DNA from: Dongia_A sp039808885
GTDB lineage: Bacteria > Pseudomonadota > Alphaproteobacteria > Dongiales > Dongiaceae
Direction: 5' to 3'
NCBI GenBank assembly: GCA_039808885.1
Contig: JBDHTX010000019.1
Coordinates: 17,090 to 81,089 of the forward strand
Length of the DNA: 64,000 bases
Position numbers and translations under genes: made by a program. Numbering within the stretch: the stretch's first letter is position 1; every line of letters starts with the position of its first letter. The notes beneath the pieces are model-generated. The model did no database searches. It had not been told where the DNA came from and saw only the letters and a program-made list of their open reading frames with translations. Below, piece after piece: positions 8,374 to 16,192 of this stretch.

Positions 8374-9339
8374 CTATTCATCCGGGCGCAGGCCGTGGCG
8401 CTTCTTGGCGCCGGCGATGGCGTCGAGCACGCTGATGATGGCGTCGTCGCGATAGCGCTCCAGCTGCTTGATCGACCGCGTGCCCAGCTGTTTCTCGGTG
8501 CCCTCGACCACGCGATCGATGATCTGGTCGGTCAGCTTCGGCGCCACCAGCTTGGTCCAGGGCAGCTCGAGCGCCGGGCCGAACTGGGCCATGAAGTGAC
8601 GCATGCCGGCATCGCCGCCGGCCAGCGTGTAGATGAGGAAGCTGCCCATGAAGGAGAAGCGGATGCCGCAGCCGAAGCGGACGGCATCGTCGATCTCCTG
8701 CGTGGTAGCCACGCCCTCATTGATCATGTGCAGGCTCTCGCGCCACATCGCCTCGAGCAGGCGGTCGGCGACGAATCCGGGAACCTCCGAGTTGAGTTTC
8801 AGCGGATGCATGCCGAGATTGGCATAGATCTTCGCCGCCGCATCGGCCGCGTCCTGCGAGGTCTTCTTGCCCTTCACCACCTCGACGAGGGGCAGGAGAT
8901 AGACCGGGTTGAACGGGTGCCCGACCAGGCAGCGGTCGGGGTTCACGGCGTCGCTGTAGAAGTCGGTGGGCAGCAGGCCCGAGGTGGAGGAGCCGATGAT
9001 GGCGTTCGGCTTGCAGGCCTTGGTGACCTGGGCGTGCAGCTTGCGCTTCAGGTCTTCGCGCTCGGGCGCGCTTTCCTGGATGAAGTCGGCATCCTTCACC
9101 GCCTCTTCGACCGTCTTCACGAGCTTGAGGCGGCTCTGGCTGGCGCCGGCCTTCAGGCCGACGCGCTCCAGCGCCGGCCAGGCATTGGCGATGTTGGCGC
9201 GCAGGGTCTGTTCGCCGTTGGGCGCAGGGTCCCAGGCGACGACGTCGAGGCCGTTGGCCAGCGCCCGCGCGGCCCAGCCGCTGCCGATGACGCCGGCGCC
9301 GAGCACGGCGAAGGTCTTGATGTCGGTGATGTAGGCCAT
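8374..9339 (-). CDS. lcdH: L-carnitine dehydrogenase (3-hydroxyacyl-CoA dehydrogenase family)
   Basis: NAD-dependent oxidation of L-carnitine to 3-dehydrocarnitine. The protein has 321 residues, the usual length. A Rossmann fold opens with VLGAGVIGSGWAAR. The EREDLKRKLH and GSSTSGLLPTDF motifs of the HAD superfamily follow, then HPFNPVYLLPLVEVV carrying the catalytic His, and an all-helical C-terminal domain with a basic end. The open frame runs far upstream, but the ATG at 9339 is the only start that places the Rossmann motif at the N-terminus. The gene sits between the BKACE gene (20-base gap) and the thioesterase (2-base gap), the classical carnitine arrangement. Confidence 0.9.
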   Translation of the reverse strand: MAYITDIKTFAVLGAGVIGSGWAARALANGLDVVAWDPAPNGEQTLRANIANAWPALERVGLKAGASQSRLKLVKTVEEAVKDADFIQESAPEREDLKRKLHAQVTKACKPNAIIGSSTSGLLPTDFYSDAVNPDRCLVGHPFNPVYLLPLVEVVKGKKTSQDAADAAAKIYANLGMHPLKLNSEVPGFVADRLLEAMWRESLHMINEGVATTQEIDDAVRFGCGIRFSFMGSFLIYTLAGGDAGMRHFMAQFGPALELPWTKLVAPKLTDQIIDRVVEGTEKQLGTRSIKQLERYRDDAIISVLDAIAGAKKRHGLRPDE

Positions 9340-9359
9340 TTGAATTTTCCTTCGCGTGA

Positions 9360-10250
9360 TCAGTTGCGCGGCTTCAGGCCGAGCTTCTTGCGGCCCTCGG
9401 CCGGGGTCAGCGGCCGGCCGCCCAGCTTCTGGATGATGTCGACGGCGCGGTCGACCAGCGTGGCGTTGCTGGCATAGACGCCCTTCTCGAGCCACAGATT
9501 GTCCTCGAGCCCGACGCGCACGTTGCCGCCCAGCAGCATCGCCTGCGCCACCATCGGCATCTGCATGCGGCCGATGCCGAAGCCCGCCCACACGGCGCCC
9601 GGCGGCAGGTTGTCGGCCATCGCCTTCATGGAGACGGTGTCGGCCGGCGCGCCCCAGGGAATGCCGAGGCAGAACTGGAACATCGGCGGCGCGTCGAGCA
9701 GGCCTTCCTTCAGCATCTGCTTGGCGAACCAGAGATGGCCGGTGTCGAACACCTCGAGCTCGGGCTTCACGCCCAGCTCCTGGATGCGCTTGGCGCCGGC
9801 GCGCAGCTGCTTCGGAGTCGACACATAGATCAGGTCGCCGTCGCCGAAATTGAGCGTGCCGCAATCCAGCGTGCAGATCTCCGGCTTCAGCTCTTCCACA
9901 TGCGCGAGGCGCTCGATCGGGCCGACCAGATCGCAATTGGGGCCGAACTTCATCGGCTCCTCGCCGGGGCCGATGTCGAGGTCGCCGCCCATGCCGGCCG
10001 TCAGATTGATGATCATGTCGGTGCCGGAGGAGCGGATGCGGTCGACCACTTCGGCGTAGAGCTTCACGTCGCGCGAGCCCTTGCCGGTCTGCGGGTCCCG
10101 CACATGCATGTGGCACACCGTGGCGCCGGACTTCGCCGCTTCGATGGCGGCATCGGCGATCTGCTTCGGCGTGACGGGAATGGCGGGATGCTTGCCGACC
10201 GTGTCGCCGGCGCCGGTGATGGCGCAGGTGACGATGACTTCGGTGTTCAT
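9360..10250 (-). CDS. BKACE family beta-keto acid cleavage enzyme, 3-dehydrocarnitine cleavage
   Basis: Zinc-dependent enzyme that condenses a beta-keto acid with acetyl-CoA and cleaves it. With 3-dehydrocarnitine it yields betainyl-CoA and acetoacetate. The 296-residue protein shows the N-terminal ITGAGDT segment, the metal-binding pair in CHMHVRDP, the LTAGMGG loop, and the C-terminal GLEDNLW motif with the second metal-site Glu. An AGGAG ribosome site precedes the ATG. It is the first gene of a four-gene minus-strand operon, directly downstream of the cdhR-like regulator. The family is certain; dehydrocarnitine as substrate rests on the adjacent L-carnitine dehydrogenase. Confidence 0.9.
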   Translation of the reverse strand: MNTEVIVTCAITGAGDTVGKHPAIPVTPKQIADAAIEAAKSGATVCHMHVRDPQTGKGSRDVKLYAEVVDRIRSSGTDMIINLTAGMGGDLDIGPGEEPMKFGPNCDLVGPIERLAHVEELKPEICTLDCGTLNFGDGDLIYVSTPKQLRAGAKRIQELGVKPELEVFDTGHLWFAKQMLKEGLLDAPPMFQFCLGIPWGAPADTVSMKAMADNLPPGAVWAGFGIGRMQMPMVAQAMLLGGNVRVGLEDNLWLEKGVYASNATLVDRAVDIIQKLGGRPLTPAEGRKKLGLKPRN

Positions 10251-10360
10251 GGGAGTGGCTCCTATGGGTCCCAGAGAGGATTGCTGTCAGGGTCGTTCCC
10301 GCCATCCCTGGCGGGTTGTCGAATTCCGACGCGCGCTTGGCTTTCTGCGACGATGGCGGA

Positions 10361-11368
10361 TCATCGCAGGCTCGGCATGATGCCGCTGTGGATACGCCTG
10401 CGCTCCTCGGTCGGCGCCTTGCCGGCCCAGCTGCGATAGGCGCGCGAGAAATGCGCCGGCGAGGCGAAGCCGCTGGCCACCGCGATCTCGACCACCGCAA
10501 GGTCGCTGTATTGCAGCAGGGAACGGGCGCGCTGCAGGCGCAGGTCGAGATAGTAGCGATGCGGCGTCATGGCGAAGTGGCGGTGGAACAGCCGCTCCAG
10601 CTGGCGCAGCGACAGGCCCGCTTTCTTTGCCAGCGCTCCTGCGTTGAGCGGCTCTTCCAGATTCTGCTCCATCAGAGACAAGGCCTGGGACATGCCGGGA
10701 TGCGTCACTCCCTGGCGCGCCGGCGCTTCCATGCGCTGGCGGTCGCTCGGCGGGCGGATACGCGCGTGGATGAACTGTTCCGAGGCACCGGCCGCCAGGC
10801 GATGCCCGTGCTGCAGCGAGATCAGATGCAGCATCATATCGAGCGCGGCGGTGCCGCCGGCGCAGGTCAGGCGATTGCGGTCGATGACGAAGAGGCCGCT
10901 ATCGACCTCGACCTTCGGGAACGCCTCGCGGAAGGAATCCAGGCTCTCCCAATGGGTGCAGGCGCGATAGCCGTCGAGCAGGCCGGCCCAGGCCAGGAAG
11001 AAGCTGCCGGTATCGATGGCGCCGAGATCGACATTGCGGCTGTTGAGTCCGATCAGCCACTTCCGGATCGCCTTGTCGAAATAGCGCTCGGGCTCGAAGC
11101 CGGCGCAGACCACCACCTTGGCGAAGCTTTGCTTGCTGTCGATGCCATGATCCGTCAGCAGGGACATGCCGTTTGAGGCGGTCACCGACTTGCCGTCGCG
11201 CGACACCACCGACCAGCGATAGAGCTCGCGCCCGGCGAGGCGATTGGCCACGCGCAGCGGCTCCACGGCGGAGACGAAGGCGAGCATGGAGAATTGCGGC
11301 ACGATCAGGAAGCCGATGGTCTGCGGCGCATCGGTGGGCGTGGCGGGAACTTGCGACAACTGGGCCAT
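10361..11368 (-). CDS. cdhR: GlxA-family AraC-type transcriptional regulator, CdhR-like
   Basis: Regulator of 335 residues. The N-terminal DJ-1/PfpI-like amidotransferase domain (about 15-200; IGFLIVPQFSMLAF, VVVCAGFEP) probably binds the inducer without catalysis, and two AraC helix-turn-helix motifs fill about 225-325 (AKKAGLSLRQLERLF, IAVASGFASPAHFSRAYR). CdhR of Pseudomonas, of this build, activates carnitine catabolism. Here the gene lies immediately upstream of the BKACE gene on the same strand (110-base gap), so it probably controls the carnitine operon. Divergent expression of the esterase from the same intergenic region is also possible. Confidence 0.85.
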   Translation of the reverse strand: MAQLSQVPATPTDAPQTIGFLIVPQFSMLAFVSAVEPLRVANRLAGRELYRWSVVSRDGKSVTASNGMSLLTDHGIDSKQSFAKVVVCAGFEPERYFDKAIRKWLIGLNSRNVDLGAIDTGSFFLAWAGLLDGYRACTHWESLDSFREAFPKVEVDSGLFVIDRNRLTCAGGTAALDMMLHLISLQHGHRLAAGASEQFIHARIRPPSDRQRMEAPARQGVTHPGMSQALSLMEQNLEEPLNAGALAKKAGLSLRQLERLFHRHFAMTPHRYYLDLRLQRARSLLQYSDLAVVEIAVASGFASPAHFSRAYRSWAGKAPTEERRRIHSGIMPSLR

Positions 11369-11413
11369 GCCGGTCTCGGAAAGGAGGGATAGGCTGGTCG
11401 TAATTCGTCATGG

Positions 11414-11432
11414 GTTGACGTAATTTGTCAAC
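11414..11432. promoter_or_regulatory. Inverted repeat GTTGAC-N7-GTCAAC, candidate operator
   Basis: A perfect 6-bp inverted repeat with a 7-base centre (GTAATTT) sits between the divergent regulator (start 11368) and esterase (start 11515). A related half-site, GTAATTCGTCA, lies just to the left at about 11400-11410 and repeats GTAATTTGTCA, so both a palindrome and a direct repeat can be drawn. It is a plausible binding site for the CdhR-like regulator. Confidence 0.45.
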
Positions 11433-11514
11433 AGGCGCGTTGGCGCGGTTCCAAGCTGCGCGGGGACGGCCGGTGGTGCCGGGCGGCGCGGCATGCGCAG
11501 GGGAAGACCGCAAG

Positions 11515-12453
11515 ATGATGGCAGCCGGCGGGCTCGATCCGGAGATAGCGGCATTCGCCGCCGACCAGGATCGCACGTTTGACGCCGATTTCTATGCCCT
11601 GCCGATCGCCGAGCAGCGGTCCCGCTACGATGCGTTCTGGCGACGCTTCGACGCGCCGCGGCCAAGCGGCATCGTCGCGGAGGACGTGCCGCTGCACCTG
11701 CCGGGGCGCGAACTGGCGCTGCGGATCTATCGCCCGACCACGGCGGAACAACCGCTGCCGGCCATCGTGTACTGCCACGGTGGCTCCTGGACGTACGGCG
11801 GTTTGGATTCGCATGACCTGCCGACGGCACGTCTCGCCGCGATCGCGCGGGCCGCGGTCGTCGCCGTCGATTACCGGCTGGCGCCGGAGCACAAATATCC
11901 AGCCGCGCTGATCGACGGATGGGACGCGCTGAACTGGGTCGCGACCGCGGGAGCGGAGCGGGGCCTGGATGCCCGGCGCCTCGCGGTCGCGGGTGACAGC
12001 GCCGGTGGCGCGCTCGCGGCGGGCATGGCGTTGCTGGCGCGGGATCGCGGTGGTCCCGGATTGCGCGCCCAGGGCCTCGTCTACCCGGCGCTTCGCCCGA
12101 GCCGCGACGATGTCGTCGCGCACAGCCCTGGCCTGGACGAGACCGCCGTTGCGGGCGCTCTTTCTTCCTATTTCGCCCGGCCGCAGGATGTGCGCGACCC
12201 CTATGCCATGCCCCTGCTGGCGGAGAATTTCGCCGGTTTGCCGCCGGCAGTCATCTGCGCCGCCGAGCTGGACGTATTGCTGCCGGATGCGAAGGACTAC
12301 GCCGCCGCCCTGGAGCGTGCCGGCGTGCCGAGCCGGCTGATCGTCGGCAAGGGATTGCCGCATACCTTTCTGCGGGCGCTGCACCTGTGCGGCGCGGCGG
12401 CGCGCGCCTTCGAGGAGTTCGGCCGGGAAATGGGCCGGCTGCTGCGAAACTGA
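11515..12453 (+). CDS. Alpha/beta hydrolase, hormone-sensitive lipase (HSL) family esterase
   Basis: Carboxylesterase of 312 residues. The oxyanion-hole motif YCHGGSW, the nucleophile motif GDSAGG (Ser162), an acidic residue in ELDVLLPDA and the late His in GLPHTF form the catalytic set of the HSL/family IV esterases. The frame opens at 11425, but the ATG at 11515 has an AGGGGAAG site before it and gives the usual length. It is transcribed away from the cdhR-like gene and is followed after 166 bases by the ABC transporter genes. The natural substrate is unknown; a short-chain ester or amide is likely. Confidence 0.82.
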   Translation: MMAAGGLDPEIAAFAADQDRTFDADFYALPIAEQRSRYDAFWRRFDAPRPSGIVAEDVPLHLPGRELALRIYRPTTAEQPLPAIVYCHGGSWTYGGLDSHDLPTARLAAIARAAVVAVDYRLAPEHKYPAALIDGWDALNWVATAGAERGLDARRLAVAGDSAGGALAAGMALLARDRGGPGLRAQGLVYPALRPSRDDVVAHSPGLDETAVAGALSSYFARPQDVRDPYAMPLLAENFAGLPPAVICAAELDVLLPDAKDYAAALERAGVPSRLIVGKGLPHTFLRALHLCGAAARAFEEFGREMGRLLRN

Positions 12454-12619
12454 CAGTGGCGGCCCATGCGCTGCGTGGCGGCGAAAAACTCATGGGCCAG
12501 GGAGTGTGGGCGATTGTAAGCGGAATGGGCATTCTGCATAGTACCGCACCAATAACGCGGACCGGACACCGGCCCGTGGGGGCAACGAAGCAACGACTGA
12601 AATCTCGAGGGAGGCTCCA

Positions 12620-14206
12620 ATGAACCAATGGGAAGAACTGCAACAGGCGGCCGTGACCGGTAGCGTCAGCCGTCGCGAATTCATGCGCCGCGCCGCGGCG
12701 CTCGGCATCACCACGTCGCTGGCGAGCGGCGTGCTCACCAAGGCCGGCTTCGCGGCCGCGCCGGTGAAGGGCGGCACGCTGCGCATCGGCATGGCCGGCG
12801 GCAGCACCACCGACAGCCTCGATGTCACGACCTATACCGACACCGTGATGATCAACGTGTCGACCAGCATCTGGGATGGCCTGGTCGAGGTCGATGACAA
12901 GAACCAGGTGCAGCCGGAGTTGCTGGAATCGCTCGAGCCCAACGCCGACGCCAGCGAGTGGGTCTGCAACGTGCGCAAGGGCATCACCTTCAGCAACGGC
13001 AAGACGCTCGACGCCGACGACATCATCTATTCGATCAACCTGCATCGCGGCGAGGGCTCCAAGTCGGGCGCCGCCGGCCCGATGAAGCCGATCACCGACG
13101 TCGTCAAGATGAGCGACAGCCAGGTGAAGATCGTCCTCGACGCGCCGGACGCCGATCTTCCCTATGTGCTGAGCGACTATCACGTGCTGGTGGTGCCGAA
13201 CGGCTTCACCGATTGGGCCAATCCGGTCGGCACCGGCGGCTACAAGCTGGAAGCCTTCGAGGCCGGCGTGCGGATGATCCTGACCAATCGCGGCGGCTAT
13301 TGGAAGGAAGGCCGCTGCAACGTGGATTCGGCCGAGATCTCGGTCATCAACGACGACGCCGCGCGCATGCAGGCGCTGCTGGCGGGCGAGGTCGACCTGA
13401 CCCATCGCGTGGTGGTGCCGCTGATCGATCAGATCAACGCCGCCGGCAATTTCGAGATCGTCCAGGCCGCGGCCGGCTATCACTTCAACCTGCCGATGCT
13501 CACCGACAAGAAACCGTACGATAACAACGACGTGCGGCTGGCGATGAAGTACGCGATCAACCGCGAGAAGCTGGTCGAGTTGATGTTCGGCAAATACGGC
13601 CGCACCGGCAACGACCATCCAATCCCGGAATCGGATCCGTTCCACAACAGCGAGCTGCCGCAGACCAAATACGACCCGGATAAGGCCGCGTTCCATGCCA
13701 AGAAGGCCGGCCTCGGCACCGGCGACATCATTCTGTCCGCGTCGGATGCGGCGTTCAACGGCGCCATCGACATGTCGGTGCTGTTCCAGGCGACGGCGGC
13801 GGCCGCCGGCATCAACGTGACCGTGCGGCGCGAGCCGGCGGACGGCTTCTGGGACAATGTGTGGCTGAAGGCGCCGTTCATGACGTCCTATTGGGGCGGC
13901 CGTCCGGCGGCCACCCAGATGCTCGCCGTGGCCTACAAGTCGACCGCGCCGTGGAACGACACGCATTGGAACGTGCCGGCCTTCGACAAGCTCCTGGCCG
14001 ACGCCAAGGCGACCACCGACACCGCCAAGCGCAAGGGCTATATCTGGGAGATGCAGCGCATGCTGCATGAGGACGGCGGCGCCCTCATCCCGCTGTTCAA
14101 GGATTGGCTCGACGCGCACGACACCAAGGTGAAGGGCCATACCCCGCATGGCATGTTCGACCTGTGCAACGGCCGTGTGATCCAGAAGGCCTGGCTCGAG
14201 GCGTAG
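12620..14206 (+). CDS. ABC transporter substrate-binding protein, family 5 (peptide/opine type), Tat-exported
   Basis: Periplasmic binding component of 528 residues. The N-terminus carries a twin-arginine signal (SRREFMRRAAALG) followed by a hydrophobic run and a likely cleavage site after GFAAA near residue 45. The mature part shows SBP_bac_5 features: VKGGTLRIGMAGG, WVCNVRKGITFSNG, and the two-lobed layout with DIIYSINLH. The start codon follows GAGGGAGG. A strong terminator-like hairpin lies after it, before the permease genes, so this product is probably made in excess. Substrate unknown: peptides, opines or other solutes are transported by this family. Confidence 0.9.
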   Translation: MNQWEELQQAAVTGSVSRREFMRRAAALGITTSLASGVLTKAGFAAAPVKGGTLRIGMAGGSTTDSLDVTTYTDTVMINVSTSIWDGLVEVDDKNQVQPELLESLEPNADASEWVCNVRKGITFSNGKTLDADDIIYSINLHRGEGSKSGAAGPMKPITDVVKMSDSQVKIVLDAPDADLPYVLSDYHVLVVPNGFTDWANPVGTGGYKLEAFEAGVRMILTNRGGYWKEGRCNVDSAEISVINDDAARMQALLAGEVDLTHRVVVPLIDQINAAGNFEIVQAAAGYHFNLPMLTDKKPYDNNDVRLAMKYAINREKLVELMFGKYGRTGNDHPIPESDPFHNSELPQTKYDPDKAAFHAKKAGLGTGDIILSASDAAFNGAIDMSVLFQATAAAAGINVTVRREPADGFWDNVWLKAPFMTSYWGGRPAATQMLAVAYKSTAPWNDTHWNVPAFDKLLADAKATTDTAKRKGYIWEMQRMLHEDGGALIPLFKDWLDAHDTKVKGHTPHGMFDLCNGRVIQKAWLEA

Positions 14207-14225
14207 CCAGTTCGGCAGATCTGGC

Positions 14226-14261
14226 GGCGGCGGGCCGATCGCCCGCCGCCGTCGCCTTTTT
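14226..14261 (+). terminator. Rho-independent terminator or attenuator between binding protein and permease genes
   Basis: A perfect 10-bp GC stem (14226-14235 with 14241-14250, GGCGGCGGGC and its complement) and a 5-base loop are followed by GTCGCC and five T residues. It lies 20 bases after the binding-protein stop and 136 bases before the first permease start. Confidence 0.7.
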
Positions 14262-14396
14262 GGGGATTTTGTCGTCTTTTTCAGGCTTTAGCGCCGCCAG
14301 CACTTGGAGCCGGCGGCGGATGGCGCTAGTCTCGCGAAAAGCGGGTGCGCACAAATCATCCGCCACGGCAGGGGCCGGCCCGGCGTAGGGGGAGAG

Positions 14397-15344
14397 ATGC
14401 TGAAACTGCTTGCACAGCGGCTGGCGCTCGGCGTGATGACGCTCCTGGCTGTCTCCGTGCTGATCTTCCTGGTTACAGAGGCGCTGCCGGGCGACCTGGC
14501 CAGCAATATCCTGGGCCAGTCGGCGACGCCGGAGAATGTCGCCGCGATCCGCGCCGAGCTTGGCCTCGACCGTCCCGCGACCGACCGCTACGTGGAATGG
14601 CTGCGCGACGCCGTGCATGGCGACCTCGGCAAGTCGCTGGCCAACAAGCGCCCGGTGATCGACGTGATCGGCCCGCGCCTGGGGAACACGCTGTTCCTGG
14701 CGATCTTCGCCGCGGTGATCGCGGTGCCGCTGTCGGTCCTGCTCGGAATCCTGGCGGCGATCTATCGCGGCGGCATCTTTGACAAGCTGGTGAACATCGT
14801 GTCGCTGGCCGCGATCTCGATGCCGGAATTCTTCATCGGCTATTTCCTGATCCTGTTCATGTCGGTGCAGTTGCGCTGGTTCCCGGCCATCGCCACCATC
14901 AAGCCGGAGCAGAACTTCTTCCAGCATCTCTATGTCACCTTCCTGCCGATGCTGACCCTGGTGCTGGTGGTGGTCGCACACATGATGCGGATGACGCGCA
15001 CCTCCGTGCTCGCGGTGATGTCGAGCCCCTATGTCGAGATGGCGGTGCTGAAGGGCGTGCCGAAGGCGCGCGTCGTGGTGCATCATGCGCTGCCCAACGC
15101 CCTGGCCCCGATCATCAACGTCATCGCCATCAATCTCGCCTACCTGATCGTCGGCGTCGTGGTGGTGGAGGCGGTGTTCACCTTCAATGGTCTAGGCCGC
15201 CTGATGGTCGATGCGGTGGCCAAGCGCGATGTCCCGGTGGTGCAGGCCTGCGGGCTGGTCTTCGCAATCGTCTTCATCAGTCTCAACCTGATTGCGGATG
15301 TGCTGTCGATCCTCAGCAACCCGCGCCTGCGGCATCCGCGGTGA
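14397..15344 (+). CDS. ABC transporter permease, DppB type
   Basis: Integral membrane component of a peptide-type ABC importer, 315 residues with about six membrane segments. The first starts at the N-terminus (LALGVMTLLAVSVLIFLV), followed by a periplasmic loop with GLDRPATDRYVEWL typical of DppB. The cytoplasmic EAA loop, which contacts the ATPase, reads MAVLKGVPKARVVVHHALPN. The start at 14397 has GGGGGAG directly upstream and matches the family N-terminus, although the frame opens earlier. It is followed after 7 bases by the second permease. Confidence 0.9.
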   Translation: MLKLLAQRLALGVMTLLAVSVLIFLVTEALPGDLASNILGQSATPENVAAIRAELGLDRPATDRYVEWLRDAVHGDLGKSLANKRPVIDVIGPRLGNTLFLAIFAAVIAVPLSVLLGILAAIYRGGIFDKLVNIVSLAAISMPEFFIGYFLILFMSVQLRWFPAIATIKPEQNFFQHLYVTFLPMLTLVLVVVAHMMRMTRTSVLAVMSSPYVEMAVLKGVPKARVVVHHALPNALAPIINVIAINLAYLIVGVVVVEAVFTFNGLGRLMVDAVAKRDVPVVQACGLVFAIVFISLNLIADVLSILSNPRLRHPR

Positions 15345-15351
15345 GGCCGAC

Positions 15352-16179
15352 ATGAGAGCGTTCGGCACCCGCATCACCGCCACCGCCCTGATCGGCATCG
15401 TCATCATCCTGGTCTGCGTGGGCAGCGCCGCGCTGGCGCCCTGGATCGCGCCCTATGACCCCAATCTGCCCTTGGGGCAGCGCTGGGAGGCGCCGTCGGC
15501 GGAACACTGGTTCGGTCTCGACCAGATCGGCCGCGACATGCTTTCGCGCATGCTCTATGGCGGCCGCATCTCCATCACCTTTGCCCTGCTGGCGACCTGC
15601 CTGGCCTTTGCCGTGGGCATCGTGACCGGATTTGCCGCGGCCATCTTCGGCCGTTGGGTGGATGTGACCCTGTCGCGCATCGCCGACGTGATCCTGTCGA
15701 TTCCGATCCTGATGTCGGCGCTCATCGTCATCTCGGGGCTGGGGACCAGCGCGGTAGTCCTCGTCTGCACCATCGGCCTGCTCTACTCGGTGATCGTGTT
15801 TCGCGTCGCGCGCTCGGTGGCGATGAACATTGTCGTGCTGGAATACGTCGAGGCGGCGCGGCTGCGCGGCGAGGGGTTGATGTGGGTGATCTGGCGCGAG
15901 ATCCTGCCCAACGCGCTGCCGCCGCTGGCGGCCGAGTTCGGGCTGCGCTTCTGCTTCGCCTTCCTGTTCGTGGCCGCCCTCAGCTTCCTCGGCCTCGGCG
16001 TGCAGCCGCCGGACGCCGACTGGGGCAGCATGGTGAAGGAAAGCGCGCTCGCCATTCCGGCAGGCATCGCCGCGCCGCTCTATCCGGCGGCGGCGATCGC
16101 CCTGCTGACCATCGGCGTCAACATGGTGGTCGACTGGTTGCTGTCGCTGCATTCGCGCCCCCACGGCGACAATGCGTGA
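15352..16179 (+). CDS. ABC transporter permease, DppC type
   Basis: Second membrane subunit, 275 residues, with the DppC features of one N-terminal anchor segment, a loop containing APYDPN and WFGLDQIGRDMLSRMLYGGR, and five further membrane segments. The EAA loop is AARLRGEGLMWVIWREILPN. The ATG at 15352 lies 7 bases after the stop of the first permease. Together the two form the translocation pathway. The fused ATPase gene follows 13 bases downstream. Confidence 0.9.
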   Translation: MRAFGTRITATALIGIVIILVCVGSAALAPWIAPYDPNLPLGQRWEAPSAEHWFGLDQIGRDMLSRMLYGGRISITFALLATCLAFAVGIVTGFAAAIFGRWVDVTLSRIADVILSIPILMSALIVISGLGTSAVVLVCTIGLLYSVIVFRVARSVAMNIVVLEYVEAARLRGEGLMWVIWREILPNALPPLAAEFGLRFCFAFLFVAALSFLGLGVQPPDADWGSMVKESALAIPAGIAAPLYPAAAIALLTIGVNMVVDWLLSLHSRPHGDNA

Positions 16180-16192
16180 GGGGAGGGAAGCG

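Noticed and set aside
6635..8455. Plus-strand frame of 606 codons over the carnitine operon
   Set aside because: Crosses two genes with clear enzyme motifs on the minus strand; shadow composition.
10298..10315. CCCGCCA/TGGCGGG hairpin between the regulator and BKACE genes, considered as a terminator
   Set aside because: Only a 7-bp stem and no T-run in the direction of transcription. Left as undecided secondary structure.
12251..14149. Long minus-strand frame over the esterase and binding-protein genes
   Set aside because: It spans two well-supported plus-strand genes and an intergenic gap, with His/Asp/Gly-rich shadow composition.
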